Below are positions 35,455 to 44,626 of a stretch of 64,000 nt of DNA, piece by piece (the first letter of the stretch is position 1; each line of letters opens with the position of its first letter). The position numbers and the translations under genes were made by a program. Location: the NCBI RefSeq assembly GCF_000067205.1, contig NC_010170.1:4588001-4652000 (forward strand), in the 5' to 3' direction. The stretch is from Bordetella petrii (GTDB lineage Bacteria; Pseudomonadota; Gammaproteobacteria; Burkholderiales; Burkholderiaceae_B). The notes below the pieces were generated by a model. It searched no databases, was not told where the DNA came from, and was given only the letters and a program-made list of their open reading frames with translations.

Positions 35455-36405
35455 TCAGAATTTAAAGGCCGCTTTCTTCAGCACGGCCGACGACACCGCG
35501 ACAGACGCGATGATGATGAACCCCAGGACAATATCCTGCACGTAGTACGGCGCGCCCATGAGGATCAGGCCGTTGCCCAGCACCTTGAGTATCAGCGCGG
35601 CGACCAGCGTGCCGGGAATATTGGCGTGGCCGGGGTTGAACATAGTCATGCCCAGCAGCACCGCGGCGATGGCATACAGAAAATAATCGCCCGCCATGTT
35701 GGGCGCGGCCGAAGACAGGCTGGACGTGAGCAACACCGCGGCCAGGCCCGCGCACAGGCCGGAAAGCGCCAGGCCGATGTTTTTCATGGCGCGTATGTCG
35801 ATGCCCGCCAGCCTTGCCGATTCGCCGGCCTCGCCAGTGGCTGTCATGCGAGCGCCGGTGCGGGTCCATTTGACCAGGAAGAAGGCTAGCAACACCGTGC
35901 CCAGCATCCACAGCACCAGGGCCGGTATGCCCAGCGGCTTGCCGCGCGCCAGGTCGGTAAATGCAGTGGGCCAGCGGCCCACATACGACACGCCGTCGGT
36001 CAGCATGAAGGCGAACCCGCGCGCCATGGCGGCCATGCCCAGCGTGGCGATCAGCGACGGCACGCGCAAGCGCGTCACGGCGATGCCGTTGACCAGCCCG
36101 CACAGCAGCCCTATGCCCAGCCCCGCGCCGATGGCCAGCGGCACGGGCTGGCCGGTATGCACCAGGGCGCCCGTCACCACGGCCGCCAGGCTGGCGACGT
36201 CGGCCACCGACAGATCCAGCTCGGCGGTAACCAGGGCCAGCGTAAAGCCGATGGCAAGAATGGCCAGGAAGCTGGTTTCCTTGACGATATTCAGCAAGTT
36301 GCCGGGCGCCGCGAAATTCGGCGCGGCCAGCGCGAAGAAGCCCACCAGGACCAGCCCCGCGATTGCCGTGCCGTACTTTTCCAGGATGCCGCGCATCAAC
36401 ATCAA
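35455..36405 (-). CDS. Sugar ABC transporter permease (RbsC type)
   Basis: A 316-residue membrane protein with about 8-10 helices. The BPD_transp_2 motif ELDLSVADVASLAAVV..AL is followed by GLGIGLLCGLVNGIAVTRLRVPSLIATLG, the standard RbsC coupling region. It forms the channel with the neighbouring ATPase. A short gap (84 bases) separates it from the kinase gene upstream. Confidence 0.9.
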   Translation of the reverse strand: MMLMRGILEKYGTAIAGLVLVGFFALAAPNFAAPGNLLNIVKETSFLAILAIGFTLALVTAELDLSVADVASLAAVVTGALVHTGQPVPLAIGAGLGIGLLCGLVNGIAVTRLRVPSLIATLGMAAMARGFAFMLTDGVSYVGRWPTAFTDLARGKPLGIPALVLWMLGTVLLAFFLVKWTRTGARMTATGEAGESARLAGIDIRAMKNIGLALSGLCAGLAAVLLTSSLSSAAPNMAGDYFLYAIAAVLLGMTMFNPGHANIPGTLVAALILKVLGNGLILMGAPYYVQDIVLGFIIIASVAVSSAVLKKAAFKF

Positions 36406-36489
36406 CCCCTGCCTCGTTCGATTTATGTACGGACGCCGCTTGCCGGCCCCGCATGCCGGGCCTGTGCCCGGCGCCGATGGCGTCGTAGT

Positions 36490-38010
36490 TTATACCCCGG
36501 CGCTGCCGGACGCCGGCGTGCCGATGCCCGCCAGCGCGTGCGACACAGGCGCCAGCGCGGCCTCGGCGGCGCGAAACTGCGCGTACATCTGGCGGTAGGC
36601 CGGCAGCCTGTCTGGCCGTGGCTCGTAGCGCCGCGCCACCCGCAACAACGCGTCCTGCGCGGCCGCGAAGCTGTCATAGCGCCCCAGCGCCGTCCAGGCC
36701 GCCACCGCCGCACCCAGCACGCCCGGCTGATCGGCCCGGCCGACAACCACGGCGCGTTCACAGACGTCAGCCTTCACCTGGCACCACTGCGGGCTGGACG
36801 CCGCGCCGCCGCCAAAACGGATTTCCCGGACTGGGCCGCCCAGCGCGGCTTCGGCGCGTTCCAGCACAATGCGGTTCAGGAAAGCCACGCCTTCCAGCAC
36901 TGCCCAGGCCAGGTCGCCCGGCCCGTGGCGGCGGTTGAGCCCCAGGAAAGCGCCGCGCAGATTTGGGTCCCAGTATGGCACGCGCTCGCCCTGCAGATAG
37001 GGCAGGAACAACGCCGGCTGTGCATCGCGCGGCGCGGCCAGTAGTGTATTCATGGCGTCCGCGACGCCGGCCATCCCTTGCGTACCCAGGCGGCCCAGCA
37101 AGGGTAGCAGCCAGGCAATGGTGTCCGCGCCGTTCTGCCCCGGCCCGCCGATTTGATAGCCGTTGCCCCAGTCTACCGTCATCAGGCCCTGCGCCTGGAC
37201 CGGCTCGGCGCCCACCGCGCCAAAAACTTCCGTAGTGCCGGAAATGTTGTACGCATAGCCCGGCCGCAGGGCGCCCAGCCCCGCCACCGCGGCCCAGGTG
37301 TCGTTTGAGCAGGCCAGCACTGGGCGCCCGGTCAGGCGCGCCAACGCACCCGGCAACTGGCCCTGCACCGGCCCGACGATATCCAGGGGCGCCAGCAAAG
37401 GCGGCGTCCAGGCGGGGTCTGCGCCCAGCGCCGTCAACAGGTCTGGCCCGGCTGCATGGCTGGCGGCAGCCGCCGCCAGCCTGGCCATCGATACCGTGTC
37501 GCTAGCCGCGCGGCCCGTCAGGCGGAAATTCAGGTAGTCCTTGGGTTCAAGCACGACGCGCACCCGCGCGGCATGGCGGGGTTCGGCCTTCAACAGCCAG
37601 GCAACGCGCGCCCATGGGTGAAAGGCATTGATCTGCGAGCTTTCGGGGTGGGACGCGGGCATCGAGGCCAACCACCCCGCCACGTCGGCCGCCGCGCGCG
37701 TATCGCGCCATGTGATGGCCGGGCGGATGGCGGCGCCGTCCGCATCGACGAACACCTGCGTGCGCGTGACGCCGCAGATGGCAATGGCCTCAATGGCGTC
37801 GAAGGCGGCGCCGGCCTGGGCCGCCAAGATATCGGCAAGGGTTTGCAGGCCATGCCACCAAGCATCGGCATCTATTTCGTCCCAGCCGGGGTGGATGGCA
37901 TTGCCGGCCGGACTATCGATGGCGCAGGCATGGGCGACATTGCCAGTGGCGTCTACCAGCGCGGCGCGAAAGCGCGTGCCGCCAAGGTCCACGGCCAGAA
38001 CGTGGCTCAT
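36490..38010 (-). CDS. FGGY-family carbohydrate kinase
   Basis: A 506-residue ATP-dependent sugar kinase. The phosphate-1 motif is AVDLGGTRFRAALVDATG near residues 5-22, ITWRDTRAAADV marks the substrate region, and the C-terminal ATP lobe shows NISGTTEVFGAVG and FGGGAASSPQWCQ. It resembles xylulokinase/gluconokinase-class members. It is the first gene of the transporter operon, so it probably phosphorylates the imported sugar in the cytosol. Confidence 0.88.
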   Translation of the reverse strand: MSHVLAVDLGGTRFRAALVDATGNVAHACAIDSPAGNAIHPGWDEIDADAWWHGLQTLADILAAQAGAAFDAIEAIAICGVTRTQVFVDADGAAIRPAITWRDTRAAADVAGWLASMPASHPESSQINAFHPWARVAWLLKAEPRHAARVRVVLEPKDYLNFRLTGRAASDTVSMARLAAAAASHAAGPDLLTALGADPAWTPPLLAPLDIVGPVQGQLPGALARLTGRPVLACSNDTWAAVAGLGALRPGYAYNISGTTEVFGAVGAEPVQAQGLMTVDWGNGYQIGGPGQNGADTIAWLLPLLGRLGTQGMAGVADAMNTLLAAPRDAQPALFLPYLQGERVPYWDPNLRGAFLGLNRRHGPGDLAWAVLEGVAFLNRIVLERAEAALGGPVREIRFGGGAASSPQWCQVKADVCERAVVVGRADQPGVLGAAVAAWTALGRYDSFAAAQDALLRVARRYEPRPDRLPAYRQMYAQFRAAEAALAPVSHALAGIGTPASGSAGV

Positions 38011-38136
38011 GCGGGCCTCTGCGCCGAACGGGCTGGGCCGGACGTACGCAGGGCTATTGCTTGAATAGTGATCGCAATGGGCATGACTCGATAGCGCGGC
38101 CTGGGTGTCAGCTGCGGATCATAAACTTCTTTTCCC

Positions 38137-38490
38137 CTAACGTGAAAACCCGGCGAAGGGGGTGAAGTATTCGGCATTGAAGCCATCCAGCTTGGCGCGG
38201 ATTTCCGGCGTGACGTGGCCGTAAACAGTGAGCTTCTCGACCTTGACCAGTTTCAGGAACTGCTCGGCAAAGGCCGGGAAAGTTTGTTCAAGGTGTGGCA
38301 GCACGCCCTGCGTGCGATATTGCTCGATGATGTGAATTGTGGTGCGGTCGGCGTTCACGAGGTATTCGTAGGTAATCGCCCCGGGTTCGTCTCGGGTCGC
38401 CGCCACAAGGGGTTGGATCACTTGTTTGAACGCATCGAAATCTGACGGCGCGATAGACAACTGATATAGGGTATAAACCGAATCTTGCAT
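38137..38490 (-). CDS. Antibiotic-biosynthesis-monooxygenase (ABM/YgiN-like) protein
   Basis: A 117-residue protein with the dimeric ferredoxin-like ABM fold: YTLYQLSIAPSDFDAFKQVIQPLVAATRDEPGAITYEYLVN, then the IHIIEQYRTQGVLPHLEQ helix. Family members act as quinol or heme-type mono-oxygenases or as regulators of quinone levels. ATG 38490 is chosen because GGAGA lies upstream and the family starts just there. It stands between the kinase operon and the SDR, on the same strand. Confidence 0.8.
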   Translation of the reverse strand: MQDSVYTLYQLSIAPSDFDAFKQVIQPLVAATRDEPGAITYEYLVNADRTTIHIIEQYRTQGVLPHLEQTFPAFAEQFLKLVKVEKLTVYGHVTPEIRAKLDGFNAEYFTPFAGFSR

Positions 38491-38587
38491 GATGGATCTC
38501 CGCATTGCACAACGTGGCAGTGGCGCCCGCGCACGGGCTTGCAGCGGGCTGCGCCGGCAACGGCGCAGCAATACTGTATAGATGAAC

Positions 38588-38607
38588 GCGTTCCAAACGA
38601 GGAACGC
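38588..38607. promoter_or_regulatory. Inverted repeat before the ABM gene
   Basis: GCGTTCC-AAACGA-GGAACGC, perfect 7-bp arms, 98 bases upstream of the ABM start and beyond the SDR stop. The GTTCC/GGAAC arms resemble the GTTCA/TGAAC arms of the site at 42482-42500. It could be an operator or a weak stem-loop; no T-run follows. Confidence 0.35.
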
Positions 38608-38669
38608 TCAGCGGAGTTTATTGCTCTGGATTCAAGACCAGGTGCATTTCCCAGGGCAATACACGTCTC

Positions 38670-39482
38670 TCAAGCGCACGCCAGGTGCACGCCGCCATCC
38701 ACCGGCAAGCATACGCCAGTAATGTAGGCCGCCGCATCCGAGGCCAGGAATACGGCGGCGTTGGCAATGTCCCATGCCGTACCCATATGCCCCATGGGGC
38801 ACCGGGCATTGCGCTCGTTCACCATTTCTTCGCGGCTGCCATACTGGCCCGAAATATCTTTGTAAATAAGCGGCGTATCTACGTAGCCGGGCATGATGGC
38901 GTTCACCCGTATGCCCTGCTTCGCGTATTCCAGCGCCAGCCCCACCGTCAACTGGTTCAGGCCGCCCTTCGACGCGTAATACACGGGGTACGGGTAGCCG
39001 GTGTAGCGTATGGCCGCCAGGCTCGAGATATTGACGATACTGCCCCGCTTCTGGGCCTGCATGACCGGCAACACATGTTTGCAGGCCAGGAACGCGCTTT
39101 TGAGATTCACGTTCATGGCCGTATCCCATTGCGCCTCGGAAAGCTCCGTAACGCTGCCCATGCGGGCCATGCCTACGTTGTTGTGCAGGATGTCGATACG
39201 GCCATGCCGCTCGACCACGCCCTGCACCAGCGCGGCGACCTGGTCGGCCTGAGTGACGTCGGCCGCCAGGGCTTCGCTGCGGCCGCCCTCTTGGTGGATG
39301 ATGCCGTGCGTTTCACGCGCGGCGTCCAGGTTCAGGTCAACAGCGATGACCGTGGCGCCTTCGCGCGCATAGGCAACCGCCGCCGCCTTCCCGTTGCCCC
39401 AGCCTTCGCCCACCGAACCGGCGCCCAGCACCAGGGCCACGCGCCCGGAAAATTGCTTGTGTTCCATGGTCGCGCCGCCCAT
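38670..39482 (-). CDS. Short-chain dehydrogenase/reductase (classical SDR), TRAP operon
   Basis: A protein of about 270 residues. The NAD(P) motif GAGSVGEGWG replaces the usual TGxxxGIG, the next strand ends with Asp (VDLNLD), suggesting NAD preference, NNVG follows, and the catalytic Ser-Tyr-Lys are in NISSLAA and YYASKGG. It ends PVDGG. Its ATG overlaps the transporter stop (TGATG), so translation is coupled. It probably oxidises a hydroxyl of the TRAP substrate. ATG 39467 is an alternative start. Confidence 0.88.
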   Translation of the reverse strand: MGGATMEHKQFSGRVALVLGAGSVGEGWGNGKAAAVAYAREGATVIAVDLNLDAARETHGIIHQEGGRSEALAADVTQADQVAALVQGVVERHGRIDILHNNVGMARMGSVTELSEAQWDTAMNVNLKSAFLACKHVLPVMQAQKRGSIVNISSLAAIRYTGYPYPVYYASKGGLNQLTVGLALEYAKQGIRVNAIMPGYVDTPLIYKDISGQYGSREEMVNERNARCPMGHMGTAWDIANAAVFLASDAAAYITGVCLPVDGGVHLACA

Positions 39483-41377
39483 CACTTATCCAGGAAACCC
39501 GTCGACAGCCACGGAATGGCGGCAACCAGCAGCAGGCCGATGAAGATCGAGCACATGTATCCCACGATAGGCTTGATGCCCTTGTCGGGAGCGACCCGTC
39601 CGATGGCGCAAGCGGCGTAGTAGCCCACGCCGAACGGCGGAGCGAACAGCCCGATGCCCATGGCCAGGATGGCCACCATGGCGTAGTGCACGTCATTGAT
39701 GCCCAGCTCTTCCGCAATGGGAAACAGCAGCGGTCCCAGCAGCACCACGGCGGGAATACCTTCCAGCACGCTGCCCAGCACGATGAATGTGACGATGGAC
39801 ACGCAGAAGAAAGTGAATGCGCCGCCCGGCAACGAACCCATCAGGTCGGCCAGGTCGGCCGAAAAGCCCGACTGCGTCAGCGCCCAGGCCATGCCCGTGG
39901 CGGTTCCGATGATCAGCAGAATGGCGCCCGACAAGGTCGCGGTGTCGATCAAGATGGGATACAGCCGCTTCACGTCGAACTTGCGATAGACGCAGATGCC
40001 GATAATGCACGAATACACAATGCCGATGGTCGAGACTTCCGTGGCGGTGGCAACCCCTTCGACCACCGCGGCGCGAATCACGAACGGCAGTGTCAGGGCA
40101 GGTAGCGCAACAACGAAACTCTTGAGCACTTCCGAGCGCGGCTGGCGCACCACGCCGGTCAGGTCGACCTTGCGGTTGCGCCACCACACCACCAGACACA
40201 GCATCACGCCCAATACGGCGCTGGGCACCAAGCCGCCGATGAACAAGGAAGTAATCGACACGCTGGTCACCGACCCAATGGTAATCAGCACCAGGCTGGG
40301 TGGCACGGTTTCGGTTTGGGCGCCGGTGGCCGACAGCAGCGCCACCAGCTCGCCTTCGTCAGTGCCGCGCGACTTCATTTCCGGAAACAGCACGGGCGCG
40401 ATGGCGGCCATGTCGGCCGCCTTCGCACCCGAGATGCCGGACACCAGGTACATGGCGCCCACCAGTACATAAGACAGGCCGCCGCGCACATGGCCCAGGA
40501 TGCTGGCCAGGAAAGACACCATCTTGTGCGCCATGCCGGTCATGTCGATCAACAGGCCCAGGAACACGAACAGCGGCACGGCCAGCAGGATCAGGTGCGA
40601 CATGCCTTCGTCCATGCGTCCCACCAGCACCATTACGGGCACATACGTGCTGAACGACAGGTACGCATAAGTGGCAATGCCGAACGAGAACGCAATGGGC
40701 ACCCCGGTGAAGACGCCGACGGCCACCAGCACCACGAAGAAGACCACCAGCGTGTAGTTGCCCAGGTCTTCGAAGAACGGCGTCATGGCATACAGCGCCA
40801 GGCCGATAGCCGCTATCAGCAGCAGGGCCTTGCCGACCAGCCGCCAGTTCGAAATTTCGATCAGGCGCATTACCGCGAAAACGGTCATGAACACCAGGCC
40901 GGTGGGCAGGGCCGCGGTGCGCCAGGCCATGCTGATGCCCATGGCGGGCGTGGTAATGACGGATTGTTCAGCCACCGAACTGAAGCCTGGCTCGAGCACC
41001 AGCAGCACGAAGACCAGCGACACCGAAATGGCGAACACATTCAGGAAAGCCTGGGTGGATGGCGACGCCCGGTTCACGAACGCCGTCATGCGCATGTGTT
41101 CGCCACGCCGGAAAGCCACCGCCGCGCCGAGCATTGCCAGCCACAGGAACAGCAGCGAAGCGAGCTCGTCGGACCAGATCAGCGGGGTATTGAGCACGTA
41201 CCTGGCAAAAATGCCCGAAAACAGAATCACCACTTCCGCGATGACGAGCAGCGCGACGGGGATTTCTATCAGGTATCCCAGGAAGGTATCGAGCGGGCGT
41301 ATCCATTTATGCCCGATACCCGGACTGGGCGCAATAGCATCTGGCGTATCTGGCATGGCGGTGGTTTGAGAGGACAT
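39482..41377 (-). CDS. TRAP transporter fused DctQ-DctM permease
   Basis: A 631-residue fusion. The N-terminal part (about 1-190) is the four-helix DctQ small subunit (EVVILFSGIFARYVLNTPLIWSDELASLLFLWLAMLGAAVAFRRGEHMRM). The rest is the 12-helix DctM large subunit, with VPLFVFLGLLIDMTGMAHKM, SGISGAKAADMAAI and the C-terminal APPFGVGYYAACAI. Fusion of Q and M is common. It uses a sodium or proton gradient with the DctP receptor to import an organic acid. It is preceded by dctP with a 15-base gap. Confidence 0.93.
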   Translation of the reverse strand: MSSQTTAMPDTPDAIAPSPGIGHKWIRPLDTFLGYLIEIPVALLVIAEVVILFSGIFARYVLNTPLIWSDELASLLFLWLAMLGAAVAFRRGEHMRMTAFVNRASPSTQAFLNVFAISVSLVFVLLVLEPGFSSVAEQSVITTPAMGISMAWRTAALPTGLVFMTVFAVMRLIEISNWRLVGKALLLIAAIGLALYAMTPFFEDLGNYTLVVFFVVLVAVGVFTGVPIAFSFGIATYAYLSFSTYVPVMVLVGRMDEGMSHLILLAVPLFVFLGLLIDMTGMAHKMVSFLASILGHVRGGLSYVLVGAMYLVSGISGAKAADMAAIAPVLFPEMKSRGTDEGELVALLSATGAQTETVPPSLVLITIGSVTSVSITSLFIGGLVPSAVLGVMLCLVVWWRNRKVDLTGVVRQPRSEVLKSFVVALPALTLPFVIRAAVVEGVATATEVSTIGIVYSCIIGICVYRKFDVKRLYPILIDTATLSGAILLIIGTATGMAWALTQSGFSADLADLMGSLPGGAFTFFCVSIVTFIVLGSVLEGIPAVVLLGPLLFPIAEELGINDVHYAMVAILAMGIGLFAPPFGVGYYAACAIGRVAPDKGIKPIVGYMCSIFIGLLLVAAIPWLSTGFLDK

Positions 41378-41392
41378 CGAACGGTTCCCCTC

Positions 41393-42412
41393 TTATGCCA
41401 GCGAGCCGACCGAATCTTCCAGAATGGCCCAGGCCTGGTCGCCGAACTTGCCCTTCCATTCGGAATAGAAGCCAGCTTTCTTGAGTTGGGCGCGGATCGG
41501 GGCGACGTCAGGCGTGTTGAACTGCATGCCTTCCTCGGTCAGCTTCTTCTGCAGTTCGTCGTTCAGCGCGTGCACGTCTTTGCGTTCGTTCATGCCGGCT
41601 TCGTTGATATGCTTGCTTACCACGGCCTGGATGTCCTTGGGCAGGCGATCCCATGCTGCCTTGTTGCCCAGGAACCAGAAACCATCCCACATGTGGTTGG
41701 TAAGCGAGCAGTATTTCTGCACTTCGAACAGCTTGGCCGTCTGAATGATGGCCAGCGGATTTTCCTGGGCGTCCACCACCTTGGTCTGCAGGGCCGAATA
41801 CACCTCGTTGAAGTTGATGCTGGCCGGCGCCGATTGCAGGGCCTTGAACATGGACGTCCACAGCGGGCTGACCGGCACGCGGATCTTCAGATCCTGGAAG
41901 TCTTCGGGACCGTTGATGGGCTTGGTGCTGGTGGTGATTTCACGGAAGCCGTTGTCCCAGATTTTTTCCATGACGATCAGGTCGTGCTTGTCGATCTCGC
42001 CGCGAATGTACTCGCCCAGCTTGCCGTCCATCGATTTCCAGACGGTGTCGTAATCGGGGAACGCGAATCCGATGCCGCTGATGGCGGCCGCGGGCACCAG
42101 GGTGGAAAGAATCAGGCCAGACAAGGTAAAGAACTCGACCGCGCCCGAACGCAGCTGGTTCAGGGTTTCGGTATCAGAGCCCAACTGGCTGCTGGGGAAC
42201 ACCTGCAGCTTGAATGCGCCATCGGTTTCATCGGCAATTTTCTTGGCCATTTCCTTTGCGCGCAGATTCATGGGGTGCGACGGCGGCAGGTTGTTGGCGT
42301 ACTTGTAGCGATACGTCTTGGCGGCGAACGCGGACTGCAGGGGAACGCCGAGCATGGCTGCGCCAGCAATACCGGTGGTCGAAAGCATGAACGAGCGACG
42401 GGAAAGCGTCAT
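41393..42412 (-). CDS. TRAP transporter DctP-type receptor
   Basis: A 339-residue periplasmic receptor. The signal starts with a possible Tat motif LSRRSFMLSTTG and ends about QSAFA. The mature part shows YKYANNLPPSHPMNLRAKEMAKKIADETDG and the family loop LKIRVPVSPLWTSMFKAL with the conserved Arg that binds a carboxylate. It is the first gene of the dctP-dctQM-SDR unit. Upstream lies the IclR-type palindrome. The substrate is likely an organic acid but not identified. Confidence 0.92.
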   Translation of the reverse strand: MTLSRRSFMLSTTGIAGAAMLGVPLQSAFAAKTYRYKYANNLPPSHPMNLRAKEMAKKIADETDGAFKLQVFPSSQLGSDTETLNQLRSGAVEFFTLSGLILSTLVPAAAISGIGFAFPDYDTVWKSMDGKLGEYIRGEIDKHDLIVMEKIWDNGFREITTSTKPINGPEDFQDLKIRVPVSPLWTSMFKALQSAPASINFNEVYSALQTKVVDAQENPLAIIQTAKLFEVQKYCSLTNHMWDGFWFLGNKAAWDRLPKDIQAVVSKHINEAGMNERKDVHALNDELQKKLTEEGMQFNTPDVAPIRAQLKKAGFYSEWKGKFGDQAWAILEDSVGSLA

Positions 42413-42481
42413 CTTTGTCTCCTAGGCCAGGTCAGGCCCGTTGTTAGTAATAGGTATGAGCAGGCGATCAACTCGACGAGC

Positions 42482-42500
42482 GCGGTTCATAATATGAACC
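42482..42500. promoter_or_regulatory. Palindromic operator between dctP and iclR
   Basis: CGGTTCATA-A-TATGAACCG, a perfect 19-base palindrome with one central base, 70 bases before dctP and 89 bases before the divergent iclR gene. Its shape and place suit the IclR-family regulator encoded next to it. Confidence 0.6.
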
Positions 42501-42588
42501 GAAAATGAATCATGCCCCATCGGTTTCGTTGATTTTATAAAGCCGGCGCGTAGAATTGGCAATTAGTTAATTTCCTACGGTCCACCAT

Positions 42589-43422
42589 ATGGAACTACTG
42601 GACTCTCCTTCTGATACTGCGCGCGCCAACGGGTCCCAGGCCATACACCGTGCGATCAGTGTGTTGCGCTGCATTGCGCGCGGCCGCAACCAGGGGGTTG
42701 CCCTGTCGATCATATGCCGACAAACAGGCCTGAATAAATCCACGGTTCATCGTCTTACCACGGCCCTGATCATCAACGGGCTGGTTCAGCAAGATGAACA
42801 AACGCGCCGGTATTTCCTGGGCGCGGAATGCTATGCCCTGGGATTGGTGGCGTCCGACCGCTTCGGCCTGCACAACTTCGTGGGGCAACCCGTGCGGCGG
42901 CTGGCCGCCACCACGGGCGATGCCGCATTTTTTTCGTTGCGCCAGGGCACCCATTCTTTGTGCCTCTTGCGTGAAGAAGGCAACTATCCGCTGAAGTCGC
43001 ACGTTCTTCAAGCCGGCGACCGTCATCCGCTGGGCGTTGGTGGAGGCAGCCTGTCGATGCTGGCCGCGCTGGACGACGCCGAAGTCGAATCGCTGCTCGA
43101 CCAGAACATGGAAGACATCGCCCTGGTGTATCCCAACTACACGCGCGAAGCGCTGCTCGAGCACGTGCAGGCCACCCGTGCGCGGGGATACGCGCTGAAC
43201 CGGGGCATGGTGCTCAAGGGCTCCTGGGGCCTGGGCGTGGCCGTGCGCGACCCGGACGGCAAGGTGGTCGGGGCCTATAGCATCGCCACGGTCGAAAGCC
43301 GCATGACGCCCGAACGCGAAGCGCAGTTGTACGGCCTGCTTAGAAAAGAAGCCGACGCGCTGGAAGAATACTTGCGGGAACGAGGGCTGCCGTGTGCGTT
43401 CAACACACAAGCCCACGCATAA
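42589..43422 (+). CDS. IclR-family transcriptional regulator
   Basis: A 277-residue regulator. The N-terminal winged helix is AIHRAISVLRCIARG.. then LSIICRQTGLNKSTVHRLTTALIINGLV. The C-terminal effector domain shows YFLGAECYALG and GLGVAVRDPDGKVVGAYSIA. It is divergent from the TRAP genes and lies 34 bases before the thiolase gene, so it probably leads the thiolase operon and controls both directions through the palindrome at 42482-42500. Confidence 0.9.
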   Translation: MELLDSPSDTARANGSQAIHRAISVLRCIARGRNQGVALSIICRQTGLNKSTVHRLTTALIINGLVQQDEQTRRYFLGAECYALGLVASDRFGLHNFVGQPVRRLAATTGDAAFFSLRQGTHSLCLLREEGNYPLKSHVLQAGDRHPLGVGGGSLSMLAALDDAEVESLLDQNMEDIALVYPNYTREALLEHVQATRARGYALNRGMVLKGSWGLGVAVRDPDGKVVGAYSIATVESRMTPEREAQLYGLLRKEADALEEYLRERGLPCAFNTQAHA

Positions 43423-43456
43423 GAAACGAAGAAACACTCACCATCAAGGAGACACA

Positions 43457-44626
43457 ATGACCAAGGCAGTGATTGCAGGATGGTCACACATTCCGTTCGG
43501 CAAGCTGGCGGACCCCGACACCGAAAGCCTGATGGCCCAGGTTTCGGGCGCCGCGCTGACGCATGCCGGCATCAGCGGCAAAGACGTCGACGGCATCTAC
43601 GTCGGCGTCATGAACAACGGCTTCCAGAAGCAGGATTTCCAGGGCGCCCTGGTAGCCCTGGCCGACCCGGACCTTGCCCATGTTCCGGCCACCCGGCTCG
43701 AAAACGCCTGCGCCACCGGCTCGGCCGCGCTGTACACGGCCATGGATTTCATCGAATCGGGCCGCGGCCGTATCGCGCTGGTGGTGGGCGCCGAAAAAAT
43801 GACTTCCCGCCCTACTCCCGAAATCGGCGACCTGCTGCTCAACGCCAGCTACCGCAAGGAAGAAGCCGACATCAAGGGCGGCTTCGCAGGCGTTTTCGGC
43901 CAGATCGCCGGCGAGTACTTCAAGCGCTACGGCGACCGCAGCCGCGAACTGGCCATGATCGCCGCCAAGAACCACAAGAACGGCGTCGCCAACCCCTACG
44001 CGCAGATCCGCAAAGATCTGGGCGTGGAATTCTGCGACACCGTGTCCGAAAAAAACCCCTATGTCGCGCCGCCCCTGCGCCGCACCGACTGCTCGCTGGT
44101 GTCCGATGGCGCGGCGGCCATCGTGCTGGTGGACGAGGCGCTGGCCGCCCAGTTTCCGCGCGCCATCGGCTTTCGCGCCAGGCAGCATGTCAATGACATC
44201 CTGCCGCTCAGCCGGCGCGATCCGCTGGCGTTCGAAGGCGCATCGCGCGCCTGGCGGCAGGCGCTGCAGGCGGCGGGCATCACGCTCGACGATCTCAGCC
44301 TGGTGGAAACGCACGACTGCTTCACCATTGCCGAACTGATCGAGTACGAGGCCATGGGCCTGGCAGCGCGCGGCGAAGGCTACAAAGTGGTGCGCGAGGG
44401 CATCGCCCAGAAAGACGGCAAACTGCCCATCAATCCGTCGGGCGGCCTGAAAGCCAAGGGCCACCCCGTGGGCGCCACCGGCGTTTCCATGCACGCCATG
44501 GCGTGCATGCAGCTTACCGAATCGGCCGGCGACATGCAGGTTCCCGGGGCCCGGTTGGCGGGCGTGTTCAACATGGGCGGCGCCGCGGTGGCCAACTACG
44601 TCAGCATCCTGGAGCGCATCAAATGA
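43457..44626 (+). CDS. SCP2-type thiolase (acetyl-CoA acetyltransferase-like)
   Basis: A 389-residue thiolase of the SCP-x/lipid-transfer subgroup. The nucleophile Cys is in ENACATGSAAL (near residue 87). It has the subgroup motif ETHDCFTIAELIEYEAMGL, which supplies catalytic His and Cys, and GHPVGATG with the second His. The classical C-terminal Cys-x-Gly is replaced by FNMGGAA, as in SCP2 thiolases. Such enzymes cleave 3-ketoacyl-CoA, or act as aldolases when paired with a DUF35 partner. No DUF35 protein is present. ATG 43457 follows AAGGAGA. It overlaps the ligase gene by ATGA. Confidence 0.88.
   Translation: MTKAVIAGWSHIPFGKLADPDTESLMAQVSGAALTHAGISGKDVDGIYVGVMNNGFQKQDFQGALVALADPDLAHVPATRLENACATGSAALYTAMDFIESGRGRIALVVGAEKMTSRPTPEIGDLLLNASYRKEEADIKGGFAGVFGQIAGEYFKRYGDRSRELAMIAAKNHKNGVANPYAQIRKDLGVEFCDTVSEKNPYVAPPLRRTDCSLVSDGAAAIVLVDEALAAQFPRAIGFRARQHVNDILPLSRRDPLAFEGASRAWRQALQAAGITLDDLSLVETHDCFTIAELIEYEAMGLAARGEGYKVVREGIAQKDGKLPINPSGGLKAKGHPVGATGVSMHAMACMQLTESAGDMQVPGARLAGVFNMGGAAVANYVSILERIK

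Noticed and set aside
38588..38607. Terminator of the SDR/TRAP operon.
   Set aside because: The stem is good, but no T-run follows on the minus strand, so it is kept only as a possible operator.
40316..42508. 730-codon plus-strand frame across the TRAP transporter genes.
   Set aside because: It spans two well-supported minus-strand genes and has a His/Gln/Arg-rich antisense composition.
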